A stretch of DNA of 64,000 nucleotides, taken from the NCBI GenBank assembly GCA_920105625.2, contig OV050030.1, forward strand, positions 315,691,289-315,755,288, given 5' to 3'. The DNA comes from Clusia tigrina (lineage: Eukaryota > Arthropoda > Insecta > Diptera > Clusiidae). The notes beneath the pieces were generated by a model that searched no databases, had not been told where the DNA came from, and saw nothing but the letters and a program-made list of their open reading frames with translations. Both the position numbers and the translations under genes were made by a program. Positions 22,742-33,029 of this stretch are shown here, piece by piece. Within the stretch, counting starts at the first letter, position 1; the number at the start of each line of letters is the position of its first letter.

Positions 22742-23831
22742 CCTGAGAACTGAGATCCGGCGCTTCAAAGGAGGCTGTGAGCTAGCGCAACAGAGTGTTC
22801 CGGAAGCGGACGGGGAACATTTAATAAAGTGTATTAGGCAAAGAACCACAGGTGATGCATTTGATTTACTGGTGAATAGCTCAGTAAGTACCCTGGCGGA
22901 ATTATATGCACTTTTGGATCGGACATATTTAAAACAAAAGTCATACGACTATCTCGTTCGGGAAATTCAGGGATCAACTCAGACACCGGGGGAGGAATTG
23001 AGAGCCTGGGGACGAAGGCTCCAGTCTCTAGGAAACGCTGCTGAGCCGGAAGCCAACAGGCAGTTTCCAGAAAATGTTGCAGCATACAAGGCTCAAGTAG
23101 AACGGACTATGATTTCTGTGTTCAAGGCAGGCCTGGTAAATATGGACTTAGCTAATTATACTCTTACTCTCACGCCGAGGAGCATGACAGAGCTAGTGGA
23201 AGCGGCCTCTTTAGCTGAAGCAGCTATACAACAACGAACGACAACAGGTGGAATCTGCTGGACGAATGCTCCTGCAGAGGTAGGCCCAGTACATCAGCGA
23301 AACACAAGTGGAGTCGGTAGATTGATGGGCCAATTTCCGCAACAAAGAGACCAAGAATTCCTGGTTGAGAGGTTCCAGCCAAGGAAACCCATTTGCTCAT
23401 TCTGTCATAAGCCAGGGCATACAATGGGTGAATGCGTTACACGCAAAAACACGCCCTACTGTATGGAGTGCCAAATATATGGTAATGAGGCAAGTAGACA
23501 GTGCCAAGGAGACACAGAATGGAATCAAAGTAGAAGGCAGCCAGCTACGAGGCTCCCGGTTCCACCCTTGAGGGACAGCAGGGGTAACTTCAGTAGTCCC
23601 CGAGTTAATTCAACGGAAGGAATTAACCAAGGAAGAAATCCTTCCAAAACTGGGAGTGGTCAGCAGCAACCAAATTGGGATTCCAGAAGTGAACAAAGGA
23701 TAAGCAACACCAAACAGGGGTTAAGATGCTTCTCATGTGGACAGATGGGACATCGGGCAGCGGAATGCAGGGATAGACAATCCCAACAAAGGAACAAGGT
23801 AAATTTTCAGCGGCCCAGTCGAGGCCAGTAG
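22650..23831 (+). CDS. Gypsy-like Gag, capsid-nucleocapsid frame
   Basis: 393-codon open frame overlapping the previous one by 92 nt. The capsid part starts near VPMFSGVELYD (22707) and includes TTGDAFDLLVN and LLDRTYLKQKSYDYL, typical of Ty3/gypsy capsids. Two zinc knuckles bind RNA: CSFCHKPGHTMGEC near 23395-23440 and CFSCGQMGHRAAEC near 23726-23770. A third, irregular Cys cluster (YCMECQIYGNEASRQC) lies between them. The upstream 20 codons are probably not translated as Gag. It ends with TAG at 23831, and the pol frame is already open there in the -1 frame. Confidence 0.85.
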   Translation: MRKHKGIKWAFWKLLMRWKLVPMFSGVELYDLRTEIRRFKGGCELAQQSVPEADGEHLIKCIRQRTTGDAFDLLVNSSVSTLAELYALLDRTYLKQKSYDYLVREIQGSTQTPGEELRAWGRRLQSLGNAAEPEANRQFPENVAAYKAQVERTMISVFKAGLVNMDLANYTLTLTPRSMTELVEAASLAEAAIQQRTTTGGICWTNAPAEVGPVHQRNTSGVGRLMGQFPQQRDQEFLVERFQPRKPICSFCHKPGHTMGECVTRKNTPYCMECQIYGNEASRQCQGDTEWNQSRRQPATRLPVPPLRDSRGNFSSPRVNSTEGINQGRNPSKTGSGQQQPNWDSRSEQRISNTKQGLRCFSCGQMGHRAAECRDRQSQQRNKVNFQRPSRGQ

Positions 23832-24787
23832 ACTGGAAAGCCAAAAGAAAGAAAGTAATAATTAGGCCGGAAGTACGGGTAAGTAGTAATGTAGAAACTA
23901 CAGTCCAGGAGAGGGAGGAGGAAGAGGCTCTCCAATATCACGAAGAGTTAGGAAGTGGATACGCGTCCATTTTGGAATCAAAAGGGCGTTGTTTCGTTGT
24001 GAGCAGGATAGGAGATGCTTTTATTGAGATACCCTGCAATGAGGCAGCTAGGGGAAAGCTAGTGTTTTTGGTAGACTCAGGGGCGGACACTAGCCTCGTA
24101 AAATCTAGTGTTTTACGGAAAGGACTAGTTGTTAATCCAAAGGATGTAAGAACGCTTAATGGAGCATTCGGAGGATGCATCAGGACACTGGGGTCGCTCA
24201 GAATAGGACACAGTGAAGTTAAGTGCATGAGTTTTAGTGTGCACGCAGTGGAAGTGGATAGGAAAGGTATCCCGGCTGATGGGATAATTGGCCGCGATAA
24301 TCTTTGGGGCCGTACCATACTGGATGAGCTCGACAAGTGGTTATCATTCTATGATAATAATAAGAATAGAATCCTTACTCTTCCATTAATGTCATGGCAG
24401 GAAGGGACCGTGACTAGGATTAATAAGTATGGTATGGAGGTAGTAAGCGGAAGGTCCACCAGAGTAGTTACTATGCATGTAAATACGAAACTTAGGACTG
24501 TTGTTTTGCACAAGCAGCAGCTAGCGGAGGGCGTATATTTGGGGGAGACCATAACGCACGTTGACAAGAGTAAGGCGTACGCTTGCATACTCAACGCATC
24601 GGAAAAGGACTACCTGATGGATGAGGATTTTAGGCCTAAATTCACTAGTTATGATAATTTTAAGGAACCGAATTATAGATCGGTAAATCAGATTAAACAA
24701 GTTGATATAAGAAAAAGAATGGAGAGAGTGCTAGAATCACTGAAGTTAGACCCAAGCGTAAATTCAGAAGAGAAGGCATCAATATAA
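23832..24787 (+). CDS. Gypsy-like protease part of pol
   Basis: The pol frame is open from before the gag stop and has no early ATG, consistent with -1 frameshift expression. A Glu-rich linker precedes the retropepsin core: FLVDSGADTSLV (active site, near 24066-24100) and an IGRDNLWGRTILDEL segment (near 24287-24325). After a conserved linker (LNASEKDYLMDEDFRPKF) it ends in a TAA at 24785-24787. At that point the old relic still has a sense codon (GAA), so the stop is a secondary mutation separating protease from RT. Confidence 0.82.
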
Positions 24788-26539
24788 GCCATTTGTGCAT
24801 CATTCCATGACATATTTTTGCTGGAAGGAGACCATTTGACAAATACACCAGAGGTAGAGCATGAAATACCTACTGGAGTGGATCAACCACCGTTTAACCA
24901 GAAACAATGCAGATTGCCACAAGCTCACAAAGATGAGGTAAATAGGCAAGTGGAAGGAATGTTAAAAGATAACATAATTTAACCGAATATCTCGCCTTGG
25001 AATTCACCAATAATTTTGGTAACAAAGAAGGGAGGTTCTCAGGGTCAGAAGAAGTGGAGAATGGTCGTCGATTTTAGGAAATTGAACGACGCCACTATCA
25101 AGCAGGTGTTCCCGATACCAAGGATAGAAGAGATTCTGGATCAATTGGGGCATAGTAGATATTTTTCGACGCTTGATTTAGCCAGTGGCTACCACCAAGT
25201 TCTGGTGGATACCCAAGATAAGCAGAAAACCGCGTCCAGCACCAGTTTGGGGCATTATGAGTTTAACAGAATGCCGTTTGGATTAACAGGAGCACCGGCT
25301 ACCTTCCAACGGCTAATGAACCATGTGCTAACAGGCTTACAAGGGTTAGATTGTTTTTTTTATCTGGATGATATTGTAGTTTATGGGAAGAACTTGCAGC
25401 AGCATTCGCAACGCTTGTGGAAGGTACTCCAGAAATTACGAGAACACAATTTGAAATTGAACACGGAGAAGTGTCAATTTTTGCGAAGAGAGGTGGTTTA
25501 TTTAGGCCATCGTTGCTCAGAGGCAGGAGCACTGCCTGACCCGCAGAAGGTGGAATGCGTTAAAAATTTAGCGATTCCGAGAAATAGAAAAGAAATGCAA
25601 GCATTCCTAGGACTAGTGAACTATTACAGAAAGTTCGTGGAAGGACTAGCCGGAATTGCGTTGCCAATTAATAAGTTGCTACGAAAAGAAGCAAAGTTCG
25701 AATGGACAGAGAGATGTCAGCAAGCACTCGAGAGGCTAAAGGAAATAATTAGCTCGCCACCAATTTTGGCGTACCCCGACTTTGAGCAAACTTTTTTGTT
25801 GACCACTGATGCTGGAAATGAAGCATTAGGGGCTGTATTGTCACAAGGGGAAGTCGGTAATAACCGACCAATAGCATTCGCAAGCAGAGCGCTTAGCGAT
25901 ACGGAGAAAAGATACTCCACAATAGAGAAGGAATTTCTAGCCATAGTGTGGGCTACGAAGAATTTTAGGGCATATCTGCTAGAACGCCCATTTAAGATAT
26001 ACAGTGATCACCAGCCGTTGAGAGGCATAGCCAATTTGAAAGACCAAACGTCTAGGGTAGCCAGGTTCAGACACAAGTTGTCTGAGTATGATTTTGAAAT
26101 CATATACAAACCTGGGAAGAAGAATCTGAATGCGGACGCACTCAGCAGAGTACCGCAGGCACAGAAGGTATCAGTAGTGCAAACGAGGGCCAAAGCACGG
26201 TCAGATAAGGAGGAGGCCAAGAGAATGCCAGAAGATAAAATTGATGCTACAAGAGATGTTAGCAATGCGGGTGACGCTGCTAATGAACAAAGAGCCAGTA
26301 GTGTGGAATGGCTGAAGGATATAAAGGATATCCAGGCTGTGTTAAAGGGTTTCCATGATTCACCTCTAGGTGGACACCAGGGATTCTGGAAAACCCATGA
26401 CAGGATTAGGCGAGTATACGGATGGAAAGGTATGCTCAAAGACATAAAAAAATATGTAAAGAGTTGCCCAAAGTGCCAGGCCAACAAAAGATCAAAAAAT
26501 CAAAAGATCAAGGCTAACAAAGATGCCAATGTTAACTGA
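24788..26539 (+). pseudogene. Gypsy-like reverse transcriptase, RNase H and integrase zinc domain
   Basis: Continuation of pol. A second stop lies at 24978-24980, just before the PWNSPI motif. From 25016 the frame is open to 26539. RT: KWRMVVDFRKLN, FSTLDLASGYHQV (catalytic Asp), FGLTGAPATFQRLM, YLDDIVV (catalytic pair, near 25360). RNase H: LTTDAGNEALGAVL (near 25800), EKEFLAIVWA, YSDHQPLRG and NADALSR. The HHCC zinc domain of integrase (LGGHQGF...H...CPKCQ) lies near 26365-26485. The frame is lost by a shift at about 26520. Domain order and motifs are classic Ty3/gypsy. Confidence 0.88.
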
Positions 26540-27380
26540 CACACCAAAACAACCATTTGATAAAGTTCATATGGATATTGTAGGTATTTTACATGAGACA
26601 GTTTCGGGAACCAAGTACATATTGATGTTCCAAGATGATTTCTCAAAGTATATGGCGTGCGTGGCTATACCCGATGCGTATGCAGGTACGGTAGCCAAAG
26701 CATTCTTTGATGAAATTATAGCATAATGCAACATACCGAAGGTTTTGATAACCGACAATGGTTCCAATTTTGTATCGAAATTATTCTCAGAAACTTGTAA
26801 AATGCTGGGAATCAAGAAGTTGCACATAACACCATATCATCCACAGGCGAATGGCTCATTGCAACGTAGTCATCGACCTCTGGCCGAGTACTTGCGCAGT
26901 TTTGCCAAGGAAGACGGCTTGAATTGGGATCAATGGTTGACCACTGCAATGCATGTACACATTAATACGGTACATGTATCAACGAAGCAAACTCCGTTCA
27001 GGACGCTCTACAGGTTTGATTTCAACATGCCAGCAAATCTGAAGCGCAAATGTACGCCAGTGTACAATGCTGATGACCCGAATAAAGTGCAAAAGTATCA
27101 GTTACAGCGAGCGCACGAATTGGTCAGAGAAAACCAGGATTGTGCTAAACGAGTGGCCAGGGAGGCCTATAACAAGGTACTAAACCCAGTCGTTTTGAAC
27201 GTGGGTGATCAGGTACTCATGAAGAATCAGGCTAGGAGAAAATTCTCACCTGTGTGGATAGGTCCGTATGTAGTAGCAGAGATCCGAAGCCCAGTTACAA
27301 CAGTCGTAACGATTAAGGGAAAAAATAAAAAGCTACATAATAATTTGTTGAAATTATTCCACATTAGACCACACAACTAA
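26523..27380 (+). pseudogene. Gypsy-like integrase core and C-terminal domain, Glu-to-Gln
   Basis: In the frame after the shift, the core shows HMDIVG (first Asp, near 26570) and ITDNGSNFVS (second Asp, near 26750). HPQANGSLQRSH follows at 26840-26875, where the family has Glu in place of the Gln (codon CAA, 26862-26864). A single TAA at 26724-26726 interrupts the same frame. The C-terminal half includes QVLMKNQARRKFSPVWIGPY, the GPY/F module common in Ty3/gypsy integrases. The protein would join element DNA to the chromosome. With the catalytic Glu gone and a stop inside, this copy cannot. Confidence 0.87.
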
Positions 27381-30160
27381 AGACATGTGTTAGCAGTGTT
27401 TTACAAATGTTAATACAAGAGTAACAATGTAAACATGTACGTGTGGGTATCAAATAACACACACAGCGCCGATTTTCAGAGTGAATGTCAGTAAAAGTGT
27501 GCCGCTTAAATTCGGGCAAGTAAAATTGACGTAATGAAAATCTGCTTATTAAGCACTATTGCCGAATGAAGGCAGTAGAGAAAAATATTTTTTGTTGTAC
27601 GTATTGAATAATAATAAACGGGTTCATTGCACGTATTTAAAAAAGAAATAGAGTAAAATAATAAGACAGTCATGGGTAAGTAATATAAAACTTCGAATAT
27701 ATACGTACATACATACAGCGGTGTATGCACTGAGTTTTGACGCTTGAGCGTTAACGTCAAGCGATGGAACTGCTGGTGAAGTAGTATACATGTGTATATA
27801 CATGTGTGTATGGGATAAAGAATGAAAGTACAAATGTGTATTTAAAAAAAAAGTAAGTAAGTATGCTAGTTAGGAGAAACGGGTAATTAGAATTTATGAG
27901 GTTGCAGACTTTGCAGCGGGTTAGATAAATACTGTTTATTAGTTAGGAATTTAATGTATAGGTTGATTGGGAATATAAGCAATTAATTCTAGGTAATTTA
28001 ATATCCATATACGAGCTAATTACAGGATGGAAAATAGAATCGTTAATGGATATATACATATCAGGCTAGAAGTAAATTTAAATAAAGAGTAATTGTATGC
28101 GATGAAAGATATAGTCATGCAATGGACAAAGTTTTGCCACAAACGGGGTTATTTTATATAATCTGGTTTTTGTCGGAGGACTAATGAATTCGTTCAATAC
28201 TAAAATAAGTAATAGTTCACGTGTTGAAAAAGAGCACGGAAAATAAATCGAAGCAAAACTGCTGCCCTATATGGCAATAGTAACACATAGCCCAGTCCTC
28301 TTTTCCTCTAGGATACGGTAGCTAATCCGATAATGTAAGGGGAAAAGAGGAGTGGATGCAAATTGAATGATATAGCATTCAATTATAGATTAAGCATGTT
28401 ATAGAAATATTGTTTTTTTTAATATATTCAGGAATAGCTTATGTTTAAGAAAAGTTATAAATTAAAAAATTATAATTTGTGCAAAGTTCACATTAGAAAC
28501 AAAAGTAGTTTAGAAAATAATTAGAGTTACAAAAATTAATTATTTAAAATATAAATTTGTAATGAAATAAGTGTTATAATAAAAAAAAAACAAAAATCAT
28601 ACTAAATTGGAAAATTATACCCAAGAGTATATATAGAACATATAGTGTATTTATTTAAATATTATATAATTTTGAAATTCATTTATTAAATTGACTTATG
28701 AAATGTTCGACAAAAATTAAACATAGAAGAAATATCAAACTAAAATGTATACTAGAAAATTAAGAAAATTATTATAGGTGTTCTCTATATAGCTCTGCTG
28801 ATGTGAAGCGAAGCAGGAAGTTCCGGGAACAGCGGATATCGGAAGACGGTGCGGACTAAAAGACCAACGTGTATTCGGAAAGATGCGTTTTTGAAAAACA
28901 GAGATTTTTGGCGGCTATCTAAGGTTTGTGACCCCAAGGATGCCAACATATTAGATTGGGGATGAATGGCGACGGATGTAATTTTAATTTTGCGAAACGG
29001 GATATGGCCGCAGCATTTGAACGCGTTGTGGATGAGTTATTCACAAGCAACGAAAAATAAACAAGTTTCCTTGCGGAGTCATGTTTTGAATTGGACAATT
29101 TTATAGTACAATGTCCACCCAGTGTATCACAATCTCAACAGAATCGATTTTGGATAAGTTGAAGATGGGTAAAAGCTTAAGGTGGGTGACTGAAACCACC
29201 ACCAAATAAAATAAGCAGAGGAGATTTGGTTCACGGAAGTTAATTGCTTCATTGAATTACATGTCCAATCTAGGGTATGAATATATGAAATGTGATTTAT
29301 ATATGATTTAATACAAGAGGACACAGAGACTGGTAACCGATCAGAGTACACAAATTACATCATTAAACGTGTATCTCAGAAAAATACCGATTGTTTCCAC
29401 ATCAAAGCCAAATGATGTCAAATACCATTATGAGGAAGCTCAAGAGAAACACTTCCACCATAAAACGCATTGCTGCAAAGTAAGAAGGAGTATTGTAATC
29501 TCTCATGTATTCCAAATGTTTTTTACAAGTTGAATACTATAAGCAGAGGCAGTACCACCTACAGCCGTGGGGCACGCTAGATAAATGGAAAGAAGAAGGC
29601 CACTAAAAGCAAAGTTTTAATGGCAAACCAAACCCTATAACATCTTTGTACGCCAACCTATAACATCTTTGTACTTACCGATCCAGAAAGAAGGGAGGGG
29701 TATGCAGAGTTCATCCAGGGATTTCACTCCGTCAACGTAAGATTTTAGATATAAATATCATAGTAGAATATAAGATCTTAAGTATATTAAATTGTATTAT
29801 CGCTAGTTGTTGAAAATTGTATATACGCCAGTGAGAAAAGAGTCGATGAAAGACCAAATATAAAAAGGGTAATATAAAAAAAGATGGAAATAAAAGAACA
29901 AAATAAAACAAAAGAGGAGAAAGAAAAGAAGAAAAAAAAATGGAAATAAAATAACAAAATAAAACAAATGAGGAGAAAGAAAAGCACACAAAAGTAAAAA
30001 GAACAGAATACAACAATTGAACCCAAATAAGGCGAATTTGAAAAAAGAAAAACTATACATATGTACTATAGGATTAAGAAAATGCACAGATTGTTTAAAG
30101 TGCAGAAAGGAGAAAAATATTGTAAAGATTCATTAGAAGTTAGTTGCACTAACTTCTTTT
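27381..30160 (+). other. Long noncoding 3' region of right gypsy-like element
   Basis: About 2.8 kb between the end of pol and the polypurine tract, mostly AT-rich, without a recognisable envelope gene. Features seen: a 10-bp perfect hairpin stem (28297-28306 with 28341-28350), a diverged match near 28100 to 54.2 kb, and an internal purine block agaaagaagggaggggt (29685-29701) that recurs at 55.34 kb. A purine-rich 56-bp sequence is repeated twice in tandem (29884-29939 and 29940-29993). Possibly the relic of a further gene or of another inserted element. Confidence 0.6.
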
Positions 30161-30176
30161 AGAAAGAGGGGAGGGA
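30161..30176 (+). other. Polypurine tract
   Basis: AGAAAGAGGGGAGGGA lies directly before the TGTTG start of the 3' LTR. This is the position and composition expected for the plus-strand primer of an LTR retrotransposon. Confidence 0.85.
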
Positions 30177-30680
30177 TGTTGTGAGTTAGAATCAAGCTAC
30201 CTGCATGTAGTGTCTCACATCATCGACTCCTAACAGATGCCACACATTCTGTGTGATTAGGATGTGTTAAAGTTACTTAAGAAAGCACATATTTTTAGGG
30301 AGCGAGTATTTAGAATTAATATTACCTATGTAATATTTATTATGTAAACTTTTAGGGTGCTACAGTTTTGCAGTCGAACCACTGAAGGGCATTGAAAGTT
30401 AGAATGCACCATCAACATTTCAGAATGGCGTAGGTCAGTTGGCTTGACCAACTGACACCAATTAACAGGTGCGAAACTGGAAGACCAGAAAGGTCAGTTT
30501 TTGTATTGTAATTGTGAATTGTAAATAGTATATAAGAGTTAGTATTCTAAGAAATAAAGGCTTGTGATTTAAAAACTAAAAGTGTAATGTAGTGATTTTT
30601 CCAAAGAGTGATTTAGGGTTTTCAGCCACACGCGCACAGCAGAAAGACGTCCCCCGTCAAACAAGGACAATACCTCAACA
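30177..30680 (+). repeat. 3' LTR of right gypsy-like element (504 bp)
   Basis: Same length and termini as the 5' LTR. About nine substitutions were noticed by eye (for example gcatgtag for gcgcgtag, gattagg for gattagc, agggagc for agggtgc). It is followed by primer site and leader, not by host DNA. Confidence 0.93.
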
Positions 30681-31252
30681 TTTTGGCGCAGCCGGTAGGA
30701 TCCAACGTCCAGTGCCAGGAAAAGAGCACTCCTACGCGGGAATCCACCAACAGGAAACCATCAGGATAACCATCCCAAAGGAGTTCAATGGAGGGAACAA
30801 AAATGGTGAGTATGCTTATAGTAGGACATTCTAGTATCTAAGTGAATTTTGTCGACGATTCTTCGGTGGCCGTGTGGGCGCTTTTGCGCCGGTCATGCAG
30901 GAGAAGCAGCATTGGGGCTGATTAGCCGCTGCGGTTAGGTGACAATAGGTCGATCTAAAAGAAAAATTTTTACTTACGGTCAGATTGTATAGGGTTGTTC
31001 CACTGAGATTAGGCTCATACTTTTTAATACATTTTGTTTCAGCATTCTCGGGGGATGTGGAACGTGTCTGTTTAATCACGGATTTTGCGTTATTGAATTG
31101 CGAACTTGTGTATACCGGTTGGTTTGGTTCGGAAAGAACGTGCCACGGTATAGGGTTCGTACGGTTATGATAGGGGATTTGTGTTTGTTTGTCGGTAGGG
31201 ACATTTATACGATTCAATTTATATTGTTGTGAAATCAAAATAAAGATTGATT
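30681..31252 (+). repeat. Second leader copy after 3' LTR, truncated
   Basis: Repeats 20409-20980 with scattered substitutions. It includes a primer site at 30684 and the donor/acceptor pair of the candidate intron (30806-31042, again 237 bp). It is cut at aaagattgatt, where Tc1-like sequence starts. Confidence 0.9.
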
Positions 31253-32382
31253 AAAATGCTCCTAACAAAATTTTTAATGTTACTGACGAGCGCTACATCT
31301 TACGCAAAGTAAAGGCAAATCCGAGATTATCGGCTCCTAAACTGGTCAGCGAAATTGAGAATGACTTGGGTAAATCATGTAGTGCACAAACTGTCCGCCG
31401 GGTGCTGCGCGAGCACGATTTCAATGGTCGAGTAGCTAGAAAGAAACCATTCATAAGCCCAAAAAATCAGCTAAGTCGAATTTCCTTGCTACGGAGCACA
31501 TAACGAAGACATCCGACTTCTGGAACACCGTCATATTCGCGGACGAGTCCAAATTTAATATTTTTGGCTCGGACGGAAGGACCTACGTCTGGCGAAAACC
31601 GAATACCGAGCTTCAAAAAGAAAGTCTCAAGCCCACAATGAAGTATGGCGGCGGAAGCGTGATGGTGTGGGCCTGTATGTCTGCGGCCGGCGTAGGAAAT
31701 TTAGTGTTCATTGAAAAAATTATGAATAAATCCATGCACCTCAACATATTAAAAGAAAATTTGCTTCTAAGTTCCGAAAAATTGGGAATACGTCACAATT
31801 TCCGTTTTTATCAGGACAATGACCCTAAGCACAAATCGGCAATAGTGCAGTCCTGGTTAATATGGAACTGTCCTCATTTAATGGCACCGCCGGCACAGAG
31901 TCCTGATATGAATGTCATAGAGATTTTGTGGGCGATGTTGGACAACAACATCAGGAAAAATCCGATATCGAGCAAAGCTCAACTGAAAAAAGTAATATTA
32001 GAGAAGTGGAACAAAATCGTCCCAGAAACCACACAAAAGTTGGTGGATTCGATGCCAAAAAGACTGAATGCTATAATTCAAGCGAAGGGGTACCACACTA
32101 AGTACTGAAACTGTAATGTATTACATGTAGAAAATTATATTTTAAGAGTTATGCAAATTGCATAAAATAAGCTGTGACTTGAATTTCAGCTGTATTTTTA
32201 GTTTTTAATTCGTAAGTTTTGAATGAAGATATTTTGGAAATAAATGAAATTCCTACGTTAAGCTAAAAGCATTTATTTTCAAAATTGCATTCCAATTTCG
32301 TCGACAGGTCTCAGGTACTTTTAAATTAGCAACTCTATAAACTTTAAAATAACCTCTGCATAAAATAAGCTGTGAGCCACTG
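31253..32382 (+). mobile_element. Tc1-like transposon, left end missing, right IR/DR end intact
   Basis: The 5' end is fused to the truncated gypsy leader, so the left inverted repeat and the first part of the transposase are missing. The right end carries two direct copies of gcataaaataagctgtga (32160-32177 and 32358-32375), 198 bp apart, and ends in ccactg at 32382 next to TA. That is the IR/DR arrangement of several Tc1 subfamilies. Confidence 0.85.
31267..32108 (+). pseudogene. Tc1-like DD34E transposase, N-terminally truncated, one frameshift
   Basis: The first frame (31267 to about 31470) covers the second helix-turn-helix region (QTVRRVLREHDFNGRVARKKP). A one-base shift near 31465-31475 moves the reading to the frame that stays open to 32105. 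In that frame the catalytic triad is complete: FADESKFN (Asp, near 31540), FYQDNDPKH (Asp, near 31810) and NVIEILW (Glu, near 31915), with 34 residues between the second Asp and the Glu. GGGSVMVWAC and the C-terminal YHTKY are typical. It would cut and paste the element. The lost N terminus, which binds the inverted repeats, and the shift disable it. Confidence 0.85.
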
Positions 32383-32429
32383 TATATATACTCGTTTATA
32401 TATATAATATATATAATATTAAATATATA

Positions 32430-32496
<67 letters not shown>

Positions 32497-32670
32497 GAGT
32501 ATATATATATATATATATATATTTAATATTACATATATTATATATTATAAGTAAGTCCGCCCTATGCTCCGATTAGGAGCGATATTTGACTCTTTTTATT
32601 ATGTCTTTTAGTTAACTTTGTTAGCATAAGTATTGTTTTATTGTGTCAAATGTTATGGAATTAATAATAA

Positions 32671-32745
<75 letters not shown>

Positions 32746-33029
32746 ATACAATATATATTATATATATTTAATTTTGAATAGCTTTCAAACAGTTTCCTAA
32801 ACAGCTTTTAAACAACTTTAAATTAAAATAAGGCATGAGTTTAGACCGCAAAATAAAGAAAACTTTTAAAAGAAAGCTTTATAATGATGCAGTACGAAAT
32901 GCTAAGCAATGTAAAAAAAAAGTTACTACATTCTGACATTACAAATGCTGTAGGTATTGCTAGTAAAGCAACATGCGACTCTTTGGGGAAAAGAAGTCTA
33001 TAATTTAAATTCTTCGAGTAATTCCTGTA
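32383..33029. repeat. (TA)n arrays with intervening unknown sequence
   Basis: TA-rich arrays at 32383-32545 (with an atatacgagtatat interruption near 32494) and 32676-32741. Between them (32546-32675) and after them (32742-33029) there is AT-rich sequence without recognisable coding function. Confidence 0.8.

Larger units (their letters stand above)
19905..31252 (+). mobile_element. Right gypsy-like LTR retrotransposon: LTR, gag-pol, LTR, second leader
   Basis: A Ty3/gypsy element in plus orientation with two 504-bp LTRs (19905 and 30177), a primer site, a leader of about 1.1 kb, a two-frame gag, pol (protease, RT, RNase H, integrase), 2.8 kb of noncoding 3' sequence and a polypurine tract. 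The second LTR does not end the element: primer site and leader follow again to 31252, where Tc1-like sequence begins. Pol carries stops and a frameshift, so the copy is not autonomous. No envelope frame is recognised. Confidence 0.93.

Noticed and set aside
29732..30087. Hydrophobic minus-strand frames rich in Phe and Leu as membrane proteins
   Set aside because: They are complements of an A/G-rich tract upstream of the polypurine tract.
27381..30160. Envelope gene in the gypsy-like element
   Set aside because: No signal peptide, fusion-peptide-like or transmembrane-containing frame of useful length was found; only short AT-rich frames.
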